64,000 nucleotides of DNA, taken from positions 806,001 through 870,000 of the forward strand of contig NZ_JAVRHX010000001.1 in assembly GCF_031846345.1 (NCBI RefSeq), read 5' to 3'. The stretch comes from Glaciecola petra. GTDB taxonomy: Bacteria; Pseudomonadota; Gammaproteobacteria; Enterobacterales; Alteromonadaceae. The position numbers were made by a program, and so were the translations under genes. The notes under the pieces are model-generated. The model did not search any database. It had not been told where the DNA came from and saw only the letters and a list, made by a program, of their open reading frames with translations. This document shows, in pieces, positions 17,424 through 26,105 of this stretch. How positions within the stretch are numbered: the stretch's first letter is position 1; the number at the start of each line of letters is the position of its first letter.

Positions 17424-17899
17424 ACCTCTTCCTTGTTGCTATGTTGATATTGTAGAGCAGCGTTACCATAAATCGATTTAAAACTGGGAGGCATTTTTAT
17501 TGGAATGCCACTAGACAGCTTAATGCAAACAAATTGAGTTGTAGCGCTGTATACCGTTTTATTAGTCGCTACGTTTATAAATTGAAAAAAGCGTGAAAGT
17601 CTGCATTTTTCGTCACAAGCAATAATCCATGTCGCACATGCTAGGGTATCATTTTCATGTGATGCCAAATGGTAGTTGAGTTGGTGATGGGTAATCGCCA
17701 TTGCTCTATCTTCTCTTTTGTAGTCTTCGAAAGATAAACCTAAACAAGTAGAATGCTCCCAAGCCAACGCCTCTTGGCGCGCTAAATAAGCAACGTTATT
17801 GGTATGTTGGTAATGATCGATATGCGAATCGTCGATGCACCATTCACTGATGAAGGGAGCATTATATTTCCAATCTAATAAGGTAAGATTTGTCTTCAC
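17420..17899 (-). CDS. Acyl-CoA thioesterase, 4HBT hotdog family
   Basis: The 159-residue protein has the hotdog thioesterase pattern: CIDDSHIDHYQHTNNVAYLARQEALAWEH corresponds to the D-x-x-x-H-x-N-N-x-x-Y active-site helix region of YbgC-like enzymes. The acyl chain preference is unknown. The start is GTG at 17899; an AAAGG lies almost against it, so a slightly later start is possible. It is divergent from epmC and coupled to the protease gene downstream. Confidence 0.75.
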   Translation of the reverse strand: MKTNLTLLDWKYNAPFISEWCIDDSHIDHYQHTNNVAYLARQEALAWEHSTCLGLSFEDYKREDRAMAITHHQLNYHLASHENDTLACATWIIACDEKCRLSRFFQFINVATNKTVYSATTQFVCIKLSSGIPIKMPPSFKSIYGNAALQYQHSNKEEV

Positions 17900-18066
17900 C
17901 TTTATAACTCGCTTTTATTGTTGTTGTGGGTCATACGATATATGCATCATCATCACTCGCTTCTTTATATTAACATCGGTTATAATTGTGCGCTACGATG
18001 GTCCGCTATTTATTGTTTGCCAATACGTGCTCTGTCTTTTATAGACAAATAAGGAGAAGCTTTACC

Positions 18067-18639
18067 ATGTCGCTGCACGGACAACTGGGCCTTAATACAA
18101 AAAGGTCTATTAACTTAGTTTCACCAAAAGCAGTTGAGCATAACAGTGTTGATTTAGAAAGTTTGTTTGCTTCTTGTTTTGAAGAGCAATTTTCAACAAT
18201 ATTGATTGGAGGGGCCGATGAGCCTCTATATCAACCAAATTGTCAAAAACACAAACGACATGTTGTTTATTATCGTTATGACTATTTTGCTAGTGCTTTA
18301 CATGAAATTGCTCACTGGTGTATTGCAGGCGACAAACGTCGGCAACAAGAAGACTACGGTTATTGGTATGTACCTGATGGTCGCAATGCAAGGGATCAAG
18401 TAAAATTCTTACAAGTAGAAATAAAACCACAAGCCCTTGAGTACGCCTTTTCTAAAGCCTGTGGGATACCGTTTTGTGTCAGTATTGATAATTTGTCCCA
18501 TGAGGCCTGCGATATAACTAGAAAGAAAGAAGAACAAGACTTTACTAATGCAGTACAAAAACAGCTTAGTCTATATCAAGTTAAGGGTTTTCCGACTAGA
18601 GCACAATCATTCTTGCAAGTATTAAATGATTACTATTAG
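18067..18639 (+). CDS. epmC: Elongation factor P hydroxylase EpmC (YfcM)
   Basis: EpmC hydroxylates the beta-lysylated lysine of elongation factor P. The metal-binding HEIAHW motif (His79, Glu80, His83), the DYGYWYVPDGR segment and the VEIKPQALE segment are family hallmarks. The ATG at 18067 is chosen because AGGAG lies 10 nt upstream and the 190-residue product fits the family; a frame open from 17986 is not used. The genes epmA and epmB are not in the window. The neighbourhood with yfcL matches E. coli. Confidence 0.92.
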   Translation: MSLHGQLGLNTKRSINLVSPKAVEHNSVDLESLFASCFEEQFSTILIGGADEPLYQPNCQKHKRHVVYYRYDYFASALHEIAHWCIAGDKRRQQEDYGYWYVPDGRNARDQVKFLQVEIKPQALEYAFSKACGIPFCVSIDNLSHEACDITRKKEEQDFTNAVQKQLSLYQVKGFPTRAQSFLQVLNDYY

Positions 18640-18662
18640 GCACTTATTATGAGTCATCGAAC

Positions 18663-19805
18663 ATGAATATCCCTTTTGGTAGAAAATTTAAGTTAGGTCT
18701 TGTAATCAATCCCTTTGCCGGTATCGGTGGCTCAGTTGCCCTTAAAGGAAGTGACGGCAGAGAAATAAGAGAAAAAGCCCTTGCTGCCGGTGCACCCCAA
18801 TTAGCCATGCAAAAAGCGCAAACCGCCTTAAATGAGTGTAGCGATATTAGTGATTATTATGAAGTCTATACAGGTGCCGGGGCAATGGGCGAGGACACTG
18901 CAGTTTTATTAGGTTTAACAGCGCATATAGTGTCCAATTCAATGCCATTACAAACTGAAGCGGAACACACTTGTCAACTCGTCAAGGCATTAGAAAATGA
19001 AGGGGTCGATTTGATTTTGTTTGCCGGTGGTGACGGAACGGCAATAAATGTGTGTGAATCCCTGACTAAGAAAATTCCTGTATTGGGTGTGCCAGCAGGT
19101 TGTAAAATTCATAGTGGGGTTTATGCAATAACGCCAAGAGCTGCTGGCAGTGTGCTGGCGCAAGTAATAAAAGGGAACTTGGTTTCTTTGGTTCAAGCCG
19201 AAGTTCGCGATATCGACGAAGAACAATTTCGAAAAGGTAAGGTCATCGCGAAACATTTCGGTGAATTATGGGTACCGGAATCGCTTCAATATATTCAAGC
19301 TGTCAAAATGGGTGGCAAAGAGTCAGATGAATTATTGCTCGACGATATTGCTGAATACCTTACTGAAATTATGCAAGATAATGAAGACTACTATTTTGTA
19401 ATGGGCTCAGGAAGCACTGTAGATGCGATCATGCAACACTGTAACTTACCAAATACACTGCTGGGTGTTGACTTAATTTATCAAAATAAGATTGTAAAAA
19501 ATGATGTGAACGCGCAAGAGTTGATTGAGTTAACAGCTGGCAAACCAACCAAGTTGATCATTACTTTAATAGGTGGGCAAGGTCATATATTAGGACGCGG
19601 TAACCAACAACTATCCCCTGCATTCATTCAGCAAATTGGGAAGGCAAATATCGTACTTGTGGCAACTAAAACGAAAATACAAGGTTTAGCAGGGAAAGGC
19701 TTAATATCTGATTCAGGCGATCATGATGTTGACCATTCAATGCTCGGTCCAATCTCAATTATTACGGGGTATAGAGACCAGGTACTATACTACGTCGGTG
19801 TTTAA
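18663..19805 (+). CDS. ATP-NAD kinase-fold protein (COG3199 type)
   Basis: The protein of 380 residues has an NAD kinase-like N-terminal domain with the diagnostic FAGGDGTA motif near residue 122 and GVPAGCKIHSGVY near residue 143. The C-terminal domain includes IGGQGHILGRGNQQLSP, as in COG3199 proteins. These are distinct from the housekeeping NadK, which is also in this window. The substrate is not established for this subgroup. It lies between epmC and yfcL and is likely co-transcribed. Confidence 0.8.
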   Translation: MNIPFGRKFKLGLVINPFAGIGGSVALKGSDGREIREKALAAGAPQLAMQKAQTALNECSDISDYYEVYTGAGAMGEDTAVLLGLTAHIVSNSMPLQTEAEHTCQLVKALENEGVDLILFAGGDGTAINVCESLTKKIPVLGVPAGCKIHSGVYAITPRAAGSVLAQVIKGNLVSLVQAEVRDIDEEQFRKGKVIAKHFGELWVPESLQYIQAVKMGGKESDELLLDDIAEYLTEIMQDNEDYYFVMGSGSTVDAIMQHCNLPNTLLGVDLIYQNKIVKNDVNAQELIELTAGKPTKLIITLIGGQGHILGRGNQQLSPAFIQQIGKANIVLVATKTKIQGLAGKGLISDSGDHDVDHSMLGPISIITGYRDQVLYYVGV

Positions 19806-19828
19806 AGACTTTAAAGGTATGTTGTTTG

Positions 19829-20167
19829 ATGATAGACGAAATAAAAACTAGCTTAGAAGATTACTTTGATCAAGTAGAAGCTTTTCTCGATAGTTTTATT
19901 GAAAACGGGGATGAGCAAGAACTTTTTATTTCAAGTTATTTGCACGGTCATTTTTCGGTTGTCGCAGCGGCTATTTTGCTGGACGAACAGAAAATAGAAC
20001 GTTTTAAAATACATGCGAATACGGTTAATGAGGACCGTCTACATCTTTTCCAACGCAATTTAAAAAGCATGTTGCATGCATCTATTAATGCGGCAATTAA
20101 TGATCAAGAACTAAGCCAACAAGACGCAGTACAAGTGCGTGAGTTGGTTGAAAAAATTCCAGCATAA
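19829..20167 (+). CDS. yfcL: YfcL family protein
   Basis: This 112-residue acidic helical protein has an ELFISSYLHGHFSVVAAAIL segment that parallels the ELFASGYLRGHL-type segment of E. coli YfcL. The location beside epmC is the same as in E. coli. The function is unknown. The ATG at 19829 is preferred to the preceding TTG at 19826; AAAGGT lies 10 nt upstream. Confidence 0.75.
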   Translation: MIDEIKTSLEDYFDQVEAFLDSFIENGDEQELFISSYLHGHFSVVAAAILLDEQKIERFKIHANTVNEDRLHLFQRNLKSMLHASINAAINDQELSQQDAVQVRELVEKIPA

Positions 20168-20257
20168 GCTCATACATATTAAATTGGCACACTTGGAACC
20201 AAACTTGCTTAAGGTTTAAATAATTCATTTTATTTAAATCTGCTAGGGCTGGTTAGT

Positions 20258-20881
20258 ATGAAAAATTCGCTAAACACAATTGCGTCGTTTTTGCTTTGCG
20301 TAATATGTCTGGTCTTACTTTTTGGTATGTCTGGATGCGCCAATATCATCCCTAATTTATATACCAAATCTGAGACACCGCACGTTCAAAATCTTGGTAA
20401 CGTTGAGTTTCATACTCATCGGTTAGCACAGGAGCTTTTTACTGGTTTTACCGCAGACCGTCAATATCGGTACGCCGTTGCTGGTTTTGTGCCAGTTACT
20501 TCTATGCAACTTGATATGACTCAACAAGGTCCATTAATGCTATTAGGTCAGCAGCTTGAGCAAGGCTTAATGACAGAAGCTGTTAAATATGGGTTAGTGA
20601 CTCAAGACTTTAAAGCGAGTAATTCAATTATTATGTCTGAAAGCTATGACCGAGCACTATCTCGAGATTTGTCTCATTTATCTCAGCTACAGAATATCGA
20701 TTATTACATCACCGGCACAATCACTCCACAGCAAAATGGCGCGATTGTAAATGCCCGTGTCATTAATGTTCGCAACAAAGATGTTGTTGCTGCCGCCACA
20801 GGTTATTTTCCTGGCGATTTGTTTTGGGAAACTGAGCAAGTAGTCATGCGCAATGGGCAACTATACAGAACAGAAAAGTAG
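20258..20881 (+). CDS. FlgO-domain outer-membrane lipoprotein, copy 1
   Basis: A long signal peptide ends in a lipobox-like GMSGC (Cys27). The rest is one FlgO domain, seen from the pattern LLGQQLEQGLMTEAVKYGL, then SRDLSHL, YYITGTITPQQNGAIVNARVI and VVAAATGYFP. FlgO of Vibrio is an outer-membrane lipoprotein supporting the flagellum; no flagellar genes lie near here, so the role may differ. Copy 1 is the most divergent of three tandem paralogues and lacks the long linker found in copies 2 and 3. Confidence 0.8.
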   Translation: MKNSLNTIASFLLCVICLVLLFGMSGCANIIPNLYTKSETPHVQNLGNVEFHTHRLAQELFTGFTADRQYRYAVAGFVPVTSMQLDMTQQGPLMLLGQQLEQGLMTEAVKYGLVTQDFKASNSIIMSESYDRALSRDLSHLSQLQNIDYYITGTITPQQNGAIVNARVINVRNKDVVAAATGYFPGDLFWETEQVVMRNGQLYRTEK

Positions 20882-20950
20882 CCGTTTAGAAAGTCACATA
20901 AAAATATACATTGGGCCGAGTCGAAACTTGGCTAAATTTAGGAGTTAGTC

Positions 20951-21718
20951 ATGAAATTTATTACTGTGTTAAGCATGTTTTTATTGTTAGGGGGATGCAG
21001 TGTATTGCCCTCCATGGAGCAAATGTTTGCCGATTCGGCAAACGAATCTACACAAACAAACCTTGCTGATAATGAACCAGACAGTAACGGTGTTATTGAC
21101 GTACGTTCCCATTCAGGTGTTTCACACTCTGCAGTGTTAGATGCTTCGTCAATAGATGAGTTTGGATCGATTACAAAACCCAATATTATGTCACATGCGA
21201 CAGGGGCATATAAAGGTATGCCGCTTACCAAACATGTTGGAGATTATGTTCGCAATATGGCACAAGATCTTGTCGCTAACATGGAATACGTGACAGAGCG
21301 CACGCCGGTCGCTGTGACACATTTTTCACTGATTGACAGCGACCTAAAAGAAACTAACCTTTTAGGGCAACAAATGGCAGAGTCTTTCGTGCACGAATTT
21401 CATAAATTTAGAATGCCTGTTGTTGAATTCAAAGCAACACAATTTATTCGGGTGACTGAGACAGGCGATTTTGTATTATCGCGAGATTTCTTAGATTTAA
21501 AAAATGACACACCTATTCAATATGTATTAACTGGCACAATGACCAAACATCAAGGTGGTTTTTTAATTAATGCGCGTATGCTGGGTATGCAATCTAATGT
21601 CATTGTTGCGAGTGCTCAAAGTTTTATTCCTTTTTATATAGTGGATGCATTGCTACCAAGCGGTTCGTCCCGTCAAAATGAAATTGTTGACGGTGTTAGA
21701 ATTATCAGAGGCGACTAA
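20951..21718 (+). CDS. FlgO-domain outer-membrane lipoprotein, copy 2
   Basis: The signal peptide ends in LLGGC (Cys16). A polar linker of about 85 residues leads to a FlgO domain at about 95-245. Key segments are ANMEYVTERTPVAVTHF, ETNLLGQQMAESFVHEF, MPVVEFKATQFIRVTETGDF, LSRDFLDL and YVLTGTMTKHQGGFLINAR. It is the copy most like flagellar FlgO as I know it. AGGAG lies 6 nt before the ATG. The stop is separated from the start of copy 3 by one base. Confidence 0.85.
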   Translation: MKFITVLSMFLLLGGCSVLPSMEQMFADSANESTQTNLADNEPDSNGVIDVRSHSGVSHSAVLDASSIDEFGSITKPNIMSHATGAYKGMPLTKHVGDYVRNMAQDLVANMEYVTERTPVAVTHFSLIDSDLKETNLLGQQMAESFVHEFHKFRMPVVEFKATQFIRVTETGDFVLSRDFLDLKNDTPIQYVLTGTMTKHQGGFLINARMLGMQSNVIVASAQSFIPFYIVDALLPSGSSRQNEIVDGVRIIRGD

Positions 21719-21719
21719 A

Positions 21720-22493
21720 ATGAGATCACTTAATAAACTATTAATAGTGCTAAGTGCTGGCGCAATTATAACGGGGTGCGCAGCGGGTAAAGCCTTTATG
21801 GCAGGATATGAGCCACCTCAAACAATTGCAGATTTACTCAGAGAACAATATGGGTTAGCGGGAGAAATTCCCCCTGAGTTGGACCCTGACAACAAATCAA
21901 ATGATGCCATTGGCCTAAATAACTATGCTGATTTAAAAGCAACAAGCAAGTCAGCAGAAACTCAACAAAATGGCTCAGACGTCACTGGTTACCAGCCATT
22001 ATTGCCCCCCGTACAGCGCTTTAGTCCGTTTTTTACCTATAAAAGTGTACAGGATTATGCGGGTCAATTAGCTATGGATTTAGTTAAAAATGGTCGCGGT
22101 TTAAATACCAATTTAATGATTGGCGTGAGCAGTTTTGTCAAACTTGACCGGACGCTACAAAATACAACGATATTGGGTAATCAGTTAGCCGAGTATTCAA
22201 TTTCTGAAATGCAACAATTTGGCCTAACCGTTATTGACCATAAATTAATGCCTGCTATACAAGTAACAAGTCGGGGCGACCTTGCCTTCTCGCGAGATGT
22301 CATACAGTTAGCTAATAAGCGAGTAATGGACCATGTTCTCTCTGGGACTATGATTGAAAAGGCAGACGGTGTGTTTGTTAATGCGCGGATTATTTCATTA
22401 CAAACAAACCAAGTTGTTTCAAGCGCGAGTGTTTTAATTCCCAGGTTTGTAAGCGAGCAAACGAGCCCAAGATTGGTGAGTTATTCAGATTAG
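21720..22493 (+). CDS. FlgO-domain outer-membrane lipoprotein, copy 3
   Basis: The ATG at 21720 gives a lipoprotein signal with lipobox IITGC (Cys20); a frame open from 21645 overlaps copy 2 and is not used. After a linker of about 80 residues comes the third FlgO domain, with ILGNQLAEYSISEMQQFGL, DHKLMPAIQVTSRGDL, FSRDVIQL and HVLSGTMIEKADGVFVNAR. AGAGGCG precedes the start. It ends 10 bp from the convergent mnmC stop. Confidence 0.83.
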   Translation: MRSLNKLLIVLSAGAIITGCAAGKAFMAGYEPPQTIADLLREQYGLAGEIPPELDPDNKSNDAIGLNNYADLKATSKSAETQQNGSDVTGYQPLLPPVQRFSPFFTYKSVQDYAGQLAMDLVKNGRGLNTNLMIGVSSFVKLDRTLQNTTILGNQLAEYSISEMQQFGLTVIDHKLMPAIQVTSRGDLAFSRDVIQLANKRVMDHVLSGTMIEKADGVFVNARIISLQTNQVVSSASVLIPRFVSEQTSPRLVSYSD

Positions 22494-22502
22494 CCAGTTT
22501 TA

Positions 22503-24584
22503 CTAAGGCCTTTGTTGTCGGATTAGATTTCGCACTAAAAACCGATTAGGCATTAGTGCATCTAGTAACTTCCCATTCAATGGTAAGGGGCGTCCTAGCA
22601 TTTGACTTACGAGAATTTCTGCCATTAATGGCGCTGTAGTCAAGCCCCTAGATCCCAAGCCTGTCAGTAAAAACATGTTGTCTTGTACGCTTGGAATAGG
22701 ATAGCGAAAATACGGTAAGGCTTTATATAGCTCGGATAATTCTTGCGCTTGTTTTGATGCAGGAAGAGCTCCAACGACAGGCTGATGGTCGGGCGTTGAA
22801 CAACGAACCGAAGCTCGCGCATAACTATTATCATCTTGGCTTGCATCTGAAAGTTTAGCCACCCAAGTCGCTTGACATAATGAACCTTGCTGTAAAGAAA
22901 GATTCATCAGTGTTTCTGCCTCTCTAACCTCGCAACTTGTGTCTTCTTTTTTATATGTCGATCCCATGGCATGCATGCCGTTAACAGCAGGGGTGAAATA
23001 GCCTTTGTGACACAAGAGTGTTTGCAATGGCTGCAAGTCAGGCTTACTTGCAATTAACTCAACTTGTCCTCTAGTTAAGGTCAAAGGGATATGAGGAAAG
23101 GAAAAATCAGGACTACTAAAACCTGTACTAAAGACAAGAGCATTGCACTGATGACTTACCGTTTTTAAGCTTTGATTATGCTGCACCTCAAAATTAATAA
23201 CATTGTTATGGTGACTATTTATTTTGAGTAATTCAGTTTCGTTAAAAAGTGTCAATAACCCCGTATTTTGAGCAACTTTCAAACAAGCATTAATCATTGA
23301 ATGGGGGGATATCCAGCCCGCATTTGGAAGATGTAAACATTCGTAAGGCAGGTCAATATTTGCAAGCTTGCTTGCTCTTTCAGGATCAACATACTGCGCT
23401 ACTGTATTTGGCCATATTTGTTTTTGACTAATTTTGTGTAGTCGCTCTTTAGTATTGTCATTAAAGGCAACTTGTAGTGCACCGCAAAATGCATGATCAA
23501 ACTCTGCAATGCGTGATAAATTTTGATAAAAATGATGCGCATAATAAAAACTTTGTAATTGAATTTGGCTGGCTGTATTCATTTGGGCATTAAGCTGCGG
23601 ATAGAAACCACCAATAGGACTACCCGATGCACCATCTGCAGATTGCTTTGCGCGCCAGAAAATATTGACTGATACCCCTAGTTGCACTAGTTTTAGCGCG
23701 GTAATGGCGCCAGCAATACCATTCCCTATGATGCCAACGGTCAATCGGGATGATGCTTGTTTGACGGAGTCATTTTCTGCATCATTTATTTTATGTCGGT
23801 AGAAATAAGGCGCATGGTTAGTTCGATGCTTGGTCGACAATGTTTGCAAATTGACAGGTTTGTCGAACAGTCCCACAAGCATGTCCCGCTTACGACCAAA
23901 ACCTTTACGTTTTGTTATTGAAAAACCTTGTTCCATTAGTCCACGTTTTACAATGCCTGCAGCCGTAAAGGTTGCAAAAGTGGCTTTTGGTTTACTTAAG
24001 CGCGCTATTTCCTGAAATAATTTAGGGTGCCACATATCTGGATTTTTACTCGGCGCAAAACCATCGAGGAACCAGGCATCAACTAGACCTTTTTGCAGTG
24101 TTTTTACATCAGCTAAAGACGTTTTGGCATCGCCATAATGCAAATCTAAACAGATATTAGTGCTAATATGACGTCTATGCACACCTTGAGAATTATCCGG
24201 ATAATCCGTCAACAATTGAGCACTATAATTTTCTAGTTGATCAAAGTTGGCGAGGATTTTTGTAAGTAATTGTATATCTATTGGGTGTTTTTCAGTACTT
24301 ATAAAATATAAGTTTTTTAAAATATGCTGCGGGTGAGCTTGCAGAAATCTATCAAATAAAAAGGCGGTATATAAAAAATTAAGGCCTGTCCCAAACCCAG
24401 TCTCAGCAATACAATAGTGTGCACTTTGATGTTTTAACCAACGATCTTGAAGATTATTTCCTTGAATAAAAACGTAATCAGTTTCTGCTATGCCATTTTC
24501 GTTTGAAAAATATAAATCATCGTAGTCACTAGAGCAGGGGGTTCCAGTGTCATTAAAGTGAACTTTTGCAGGAGAGAGTTTCAT
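22503..24584 (-). CDS. mnmC: Bifunctional tRNA mnm5s2U34 methyltransferase/oxidoreductase MnmC
   Basis: MnmC completes 5-methylaminomethyl-2-thiouridine at tRNA position 34. The N-terminal third is the SAM-dependent methyltransferase (AETGFGTGLNFLYT near residue 60, DAWFLDGFAPSKNPDMW near residue 175). From about residue 280 comes the FAD-dependent oxidase, opened by GNGIAG. Its 693 residues are slightly longer than the E. coli protein. It is divergent from fabB, as in E. coli. Confidence 0.94.
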   Translation of the reverse strand: MKLSPAKVHFNDTGTPCSSDYDDLYFSNENGIAETDYVFIQGNNLQDRWLKHQSAHYCIAETGFGTGLNFLYTAFLFDRFLQAHPQHILKNLYFISTEKHPIDIQLLTKILANFDQLENYSAQLLTDYPDNSQGVHRRHISTNICLDLHYGDAKTSLADVKTLQKGLVDAWFLDGFAPSKNPDMWHPKLFQEIARLSKPKATFATFTAAGIVKRGLMEQGFSITKRKGFGRKRDMLVGLFDKPVNLQTLSTKHRTNHAPYFYRHKINDAENDSVKQASSRLTVGIIGNGIAGAITALKLVQLGVSVNIFWRAKQSADGASGSPIGGFYPQLNAQMNTASQIQLQSFYYAHHFYQNLSRIAEFDHAFCGALQVAFNDNTKERLHKISQKQIWPNTVAQYVDPERASKLANIDLPYECLHLPNAGWISPHSMINACLKVAQNTGLLTLFNETELLKINSHHNNVINFEVQHNQSLKTVSHQCNALVFSTGFSSPDFSFPHIPLTLTRGQVELIASKPDLQPLQTLLCHKGYFTPAVNGMHAMGSTYKKEDTSCEVREAETLMNLSLQQGSLCQATWVAKLSDASQDDNSYARASVRCSTPDHQPVVGALPASKQAQELSELYKALPYFRYPIPSVQDNMFLLTGLGSRGLTTAPLMAEILVSQMLGRPLPLNGKLLDALMPNRFLVRNLIRQQRP

Positions 24585-24628
24585 TGAGTTTTAAATAGAA
24601 CCAGTAAAAATCATAAAGTATTATACCC

Positions 24629-24645
24629 ATAAGAGCAGACCAGTT
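24629..24645 (+). promoter_or_regulatory. Candidate FadR half-site ahead of fabB
   Basis: The 17-mer ends in GACCAGTT, a perfect right half of the FadR consensus, while the left half is poor (about 11 of 17 in all). It abuts a possible promoter, TTGTAG (24644-24649), a 17-nt spacer and TATTAC (24667-24672), which would place the site near -40. That is where FadR acts as an activator of fabB in E. coli. Confidence 0.4.
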
Positions 24646-24750
24646 GTAGAAATAAACTAGGTAACATATTACACTCACAAAAACGTTTACAAACATATCC
24701 GATATTGCGTCCATTGGATAAATCAACGCAACATTTGTCAAAGGTGAAAA

Positions 24751-25965
24751 ATGAAACGAGCCGTCATTACAGGTCTGGGTATTGTGTCGAGTATAGGCAA
24801 CAATGCAAATGAAGTTAAACAATCCTTAAAAGCGGGTAAATCGGGCATTACGTTTTCTGAGCAATTTGCTGAAGCTGGTTTACGCAGCCAAGTATGGGGT
24901 GATTTGAAACTAGACCTAAAAGAGCATATTGATCGCAAAGCACTCAGGTTTATGGGTGATGCTGCAAGTTATGCATATTTAGCTATGCGACAAGCTATAA
25001 AGGACGCAAACTTAAGTGAAGAACAATACTCTGACGATATGGTGGGTATTATTGCAGGCTCTGGTGGAGCAAGTTCTGAAAATCAAGTTATTTCAGCCGA
25101 TATTATGCGTCAAAAAGGGGTGAGGAGAGTAGGCCCTTATATGGTAACTCGTTGCATGGCGAGTACTGTTTCGGCTTGTTTGGCAACACCCTTTAAGATT
25201 AAGGGGGTCAATTATTCAATTGCGTCTGCATGCGCTACAAGTGCTCATTGTATTGGTAATGCTTTAGAGCTTATTCAATTAGGCAAACAAAAAATGGTAT
25301 TTGCGGGTGGTGGCGAAGAACTTCACTGGTCGCTGTCAGGACAATTTGATGCAATGGGTGCTCTTTCTACAAAGTATAATGATAACCCCGCTGTTGCTTC
25401 TCGCACCTATGATGCTAATCGAGATGGATTTGTGAGTTCTGGCGGCGGCGGCATGGTCGTGGTTGAAGAATTAGAACATGCGCTAGCGCGAGGAGCGAAA
25501 ATATATGCTGAAGTCGTAGGTTATGGTGCAACTTCAGATGGTTACGACATGGTCGCCCCTTCGGGTGAAGGTGCCATTAGATGCATGAAAATGGCGCTTA
25601 AAGATTGTGATATACCTTTGGACTACTTAAACACCCATGGCACCTCTACGCCAGTAGGCGATGTGAAGGAGTTAGAAGCCATACAAACCTTATTTGGGGG
25701 AAATTGCCCAGCAATTAGTGCGACAAAATCATTAACAGGCCATTCTCTTGGTGCGGCTGGTGTACATGAAGCGATCTATTCTTTGCTCATGATGGAGGGC
25801 AATTTTATTTGTCCTTCTATTAACATTGATGAACTAGACGAAGCCGCAAAAGGATTAGACATTGTGAGCTCACCTAGAGACGCCGAGCTAAACTTGGTGA
25901 TGTCGAATAGCTTTGGCTTTGGTGGAACTAATGCGAGCTTGGCGTTTAAACGATATTCAGATTAA
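24751..25965 (+). CDS. fabB: 3-oxoacyl-ACP synthase I (FabB)
   Basis: FabB condenses malonyl-ACP with growing acyl chains and is required for unsaturated fatty-acid synthesis. The Cys-His-His triad is present: Cys161 in SACATSAHC, His296 in NTHGTSTPVGD, and His331 in LTGHSLGAAG. The Gly-rich end NSFGFGGTNASL is also intact. At 404 residues it matches E. coli FabB, and the divergent mnmC neighbour supports FabB over FabF. A strong terminator follows. Confidence 0.95.
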   Translation: MKRAVITGLGIVSSIGNNANEVKQSLKAGKSGITFSEQFAEAGLRSQVWGDLKLDLKEHIDRKALRFMGDAASYAYLAMRQAIKDANLSEEQYSDDMVGIIAGSGGASSENQVISADIMRQKGVRRVGPYMVTRCMASTVSACLATPFKIKGVNYSIASACATSAHCIGNALELIQLGKQKMVFAGGGEELHWSLSGQFDAMGALSTKYNDNPAVASRTYDANRDGFVSSGGGGMVVVEELEHALARGAKIYAEVVGYGATSDGYDMVAPSGEGAIRCMKMALKDCDIPLDYLNTHGTSTPVGDVKELEAIQTLFGGNCPAISATKSLTGHSLGAAGVHEAIYSLLMMEGNFICPSINIDELDEAAKGLDIVSSPRDAELNLVMSNSFGFGGTNASLAFKRYSD

Positions 25966-26038
25966 GGACGATACTATAATTTTCTTTAATTGCTGTGCTT
26001 AGAACTTTATAAGTTTGGTTTATAAGTGATATTCAAAT

Positions 26039-26066
26039 AAAGGGTTGGCGTTTGCCAACCCTTTTT
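26039..26066 (+). terminator. Intrinsic terminator after fabB
   Basis: An 11-bp perfect stem AAAGGGTTGGC/GCCAACCCTTT with a GTTT loop runs straight into a T5 tract, 73 nt after the fabB stop. Confidence 0.93.
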
Positions 26067-26105
26067 ACAATAATACTGCATAATCTATAAGCAAAGGGGC
26101 AGGGT

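Noticed and set aside
20168..20257. Sigma-54 promoter ahead of the first FlgO gene
   Set aside because: TTGGCAC is present but the required GC element at the right spacing is not.
22664..24015. Short frames within mnmC and similar small frames within carB, dnaK and sulP
   Set aside because: They overlap well-supported genes in other frames and show no independent coding signs.
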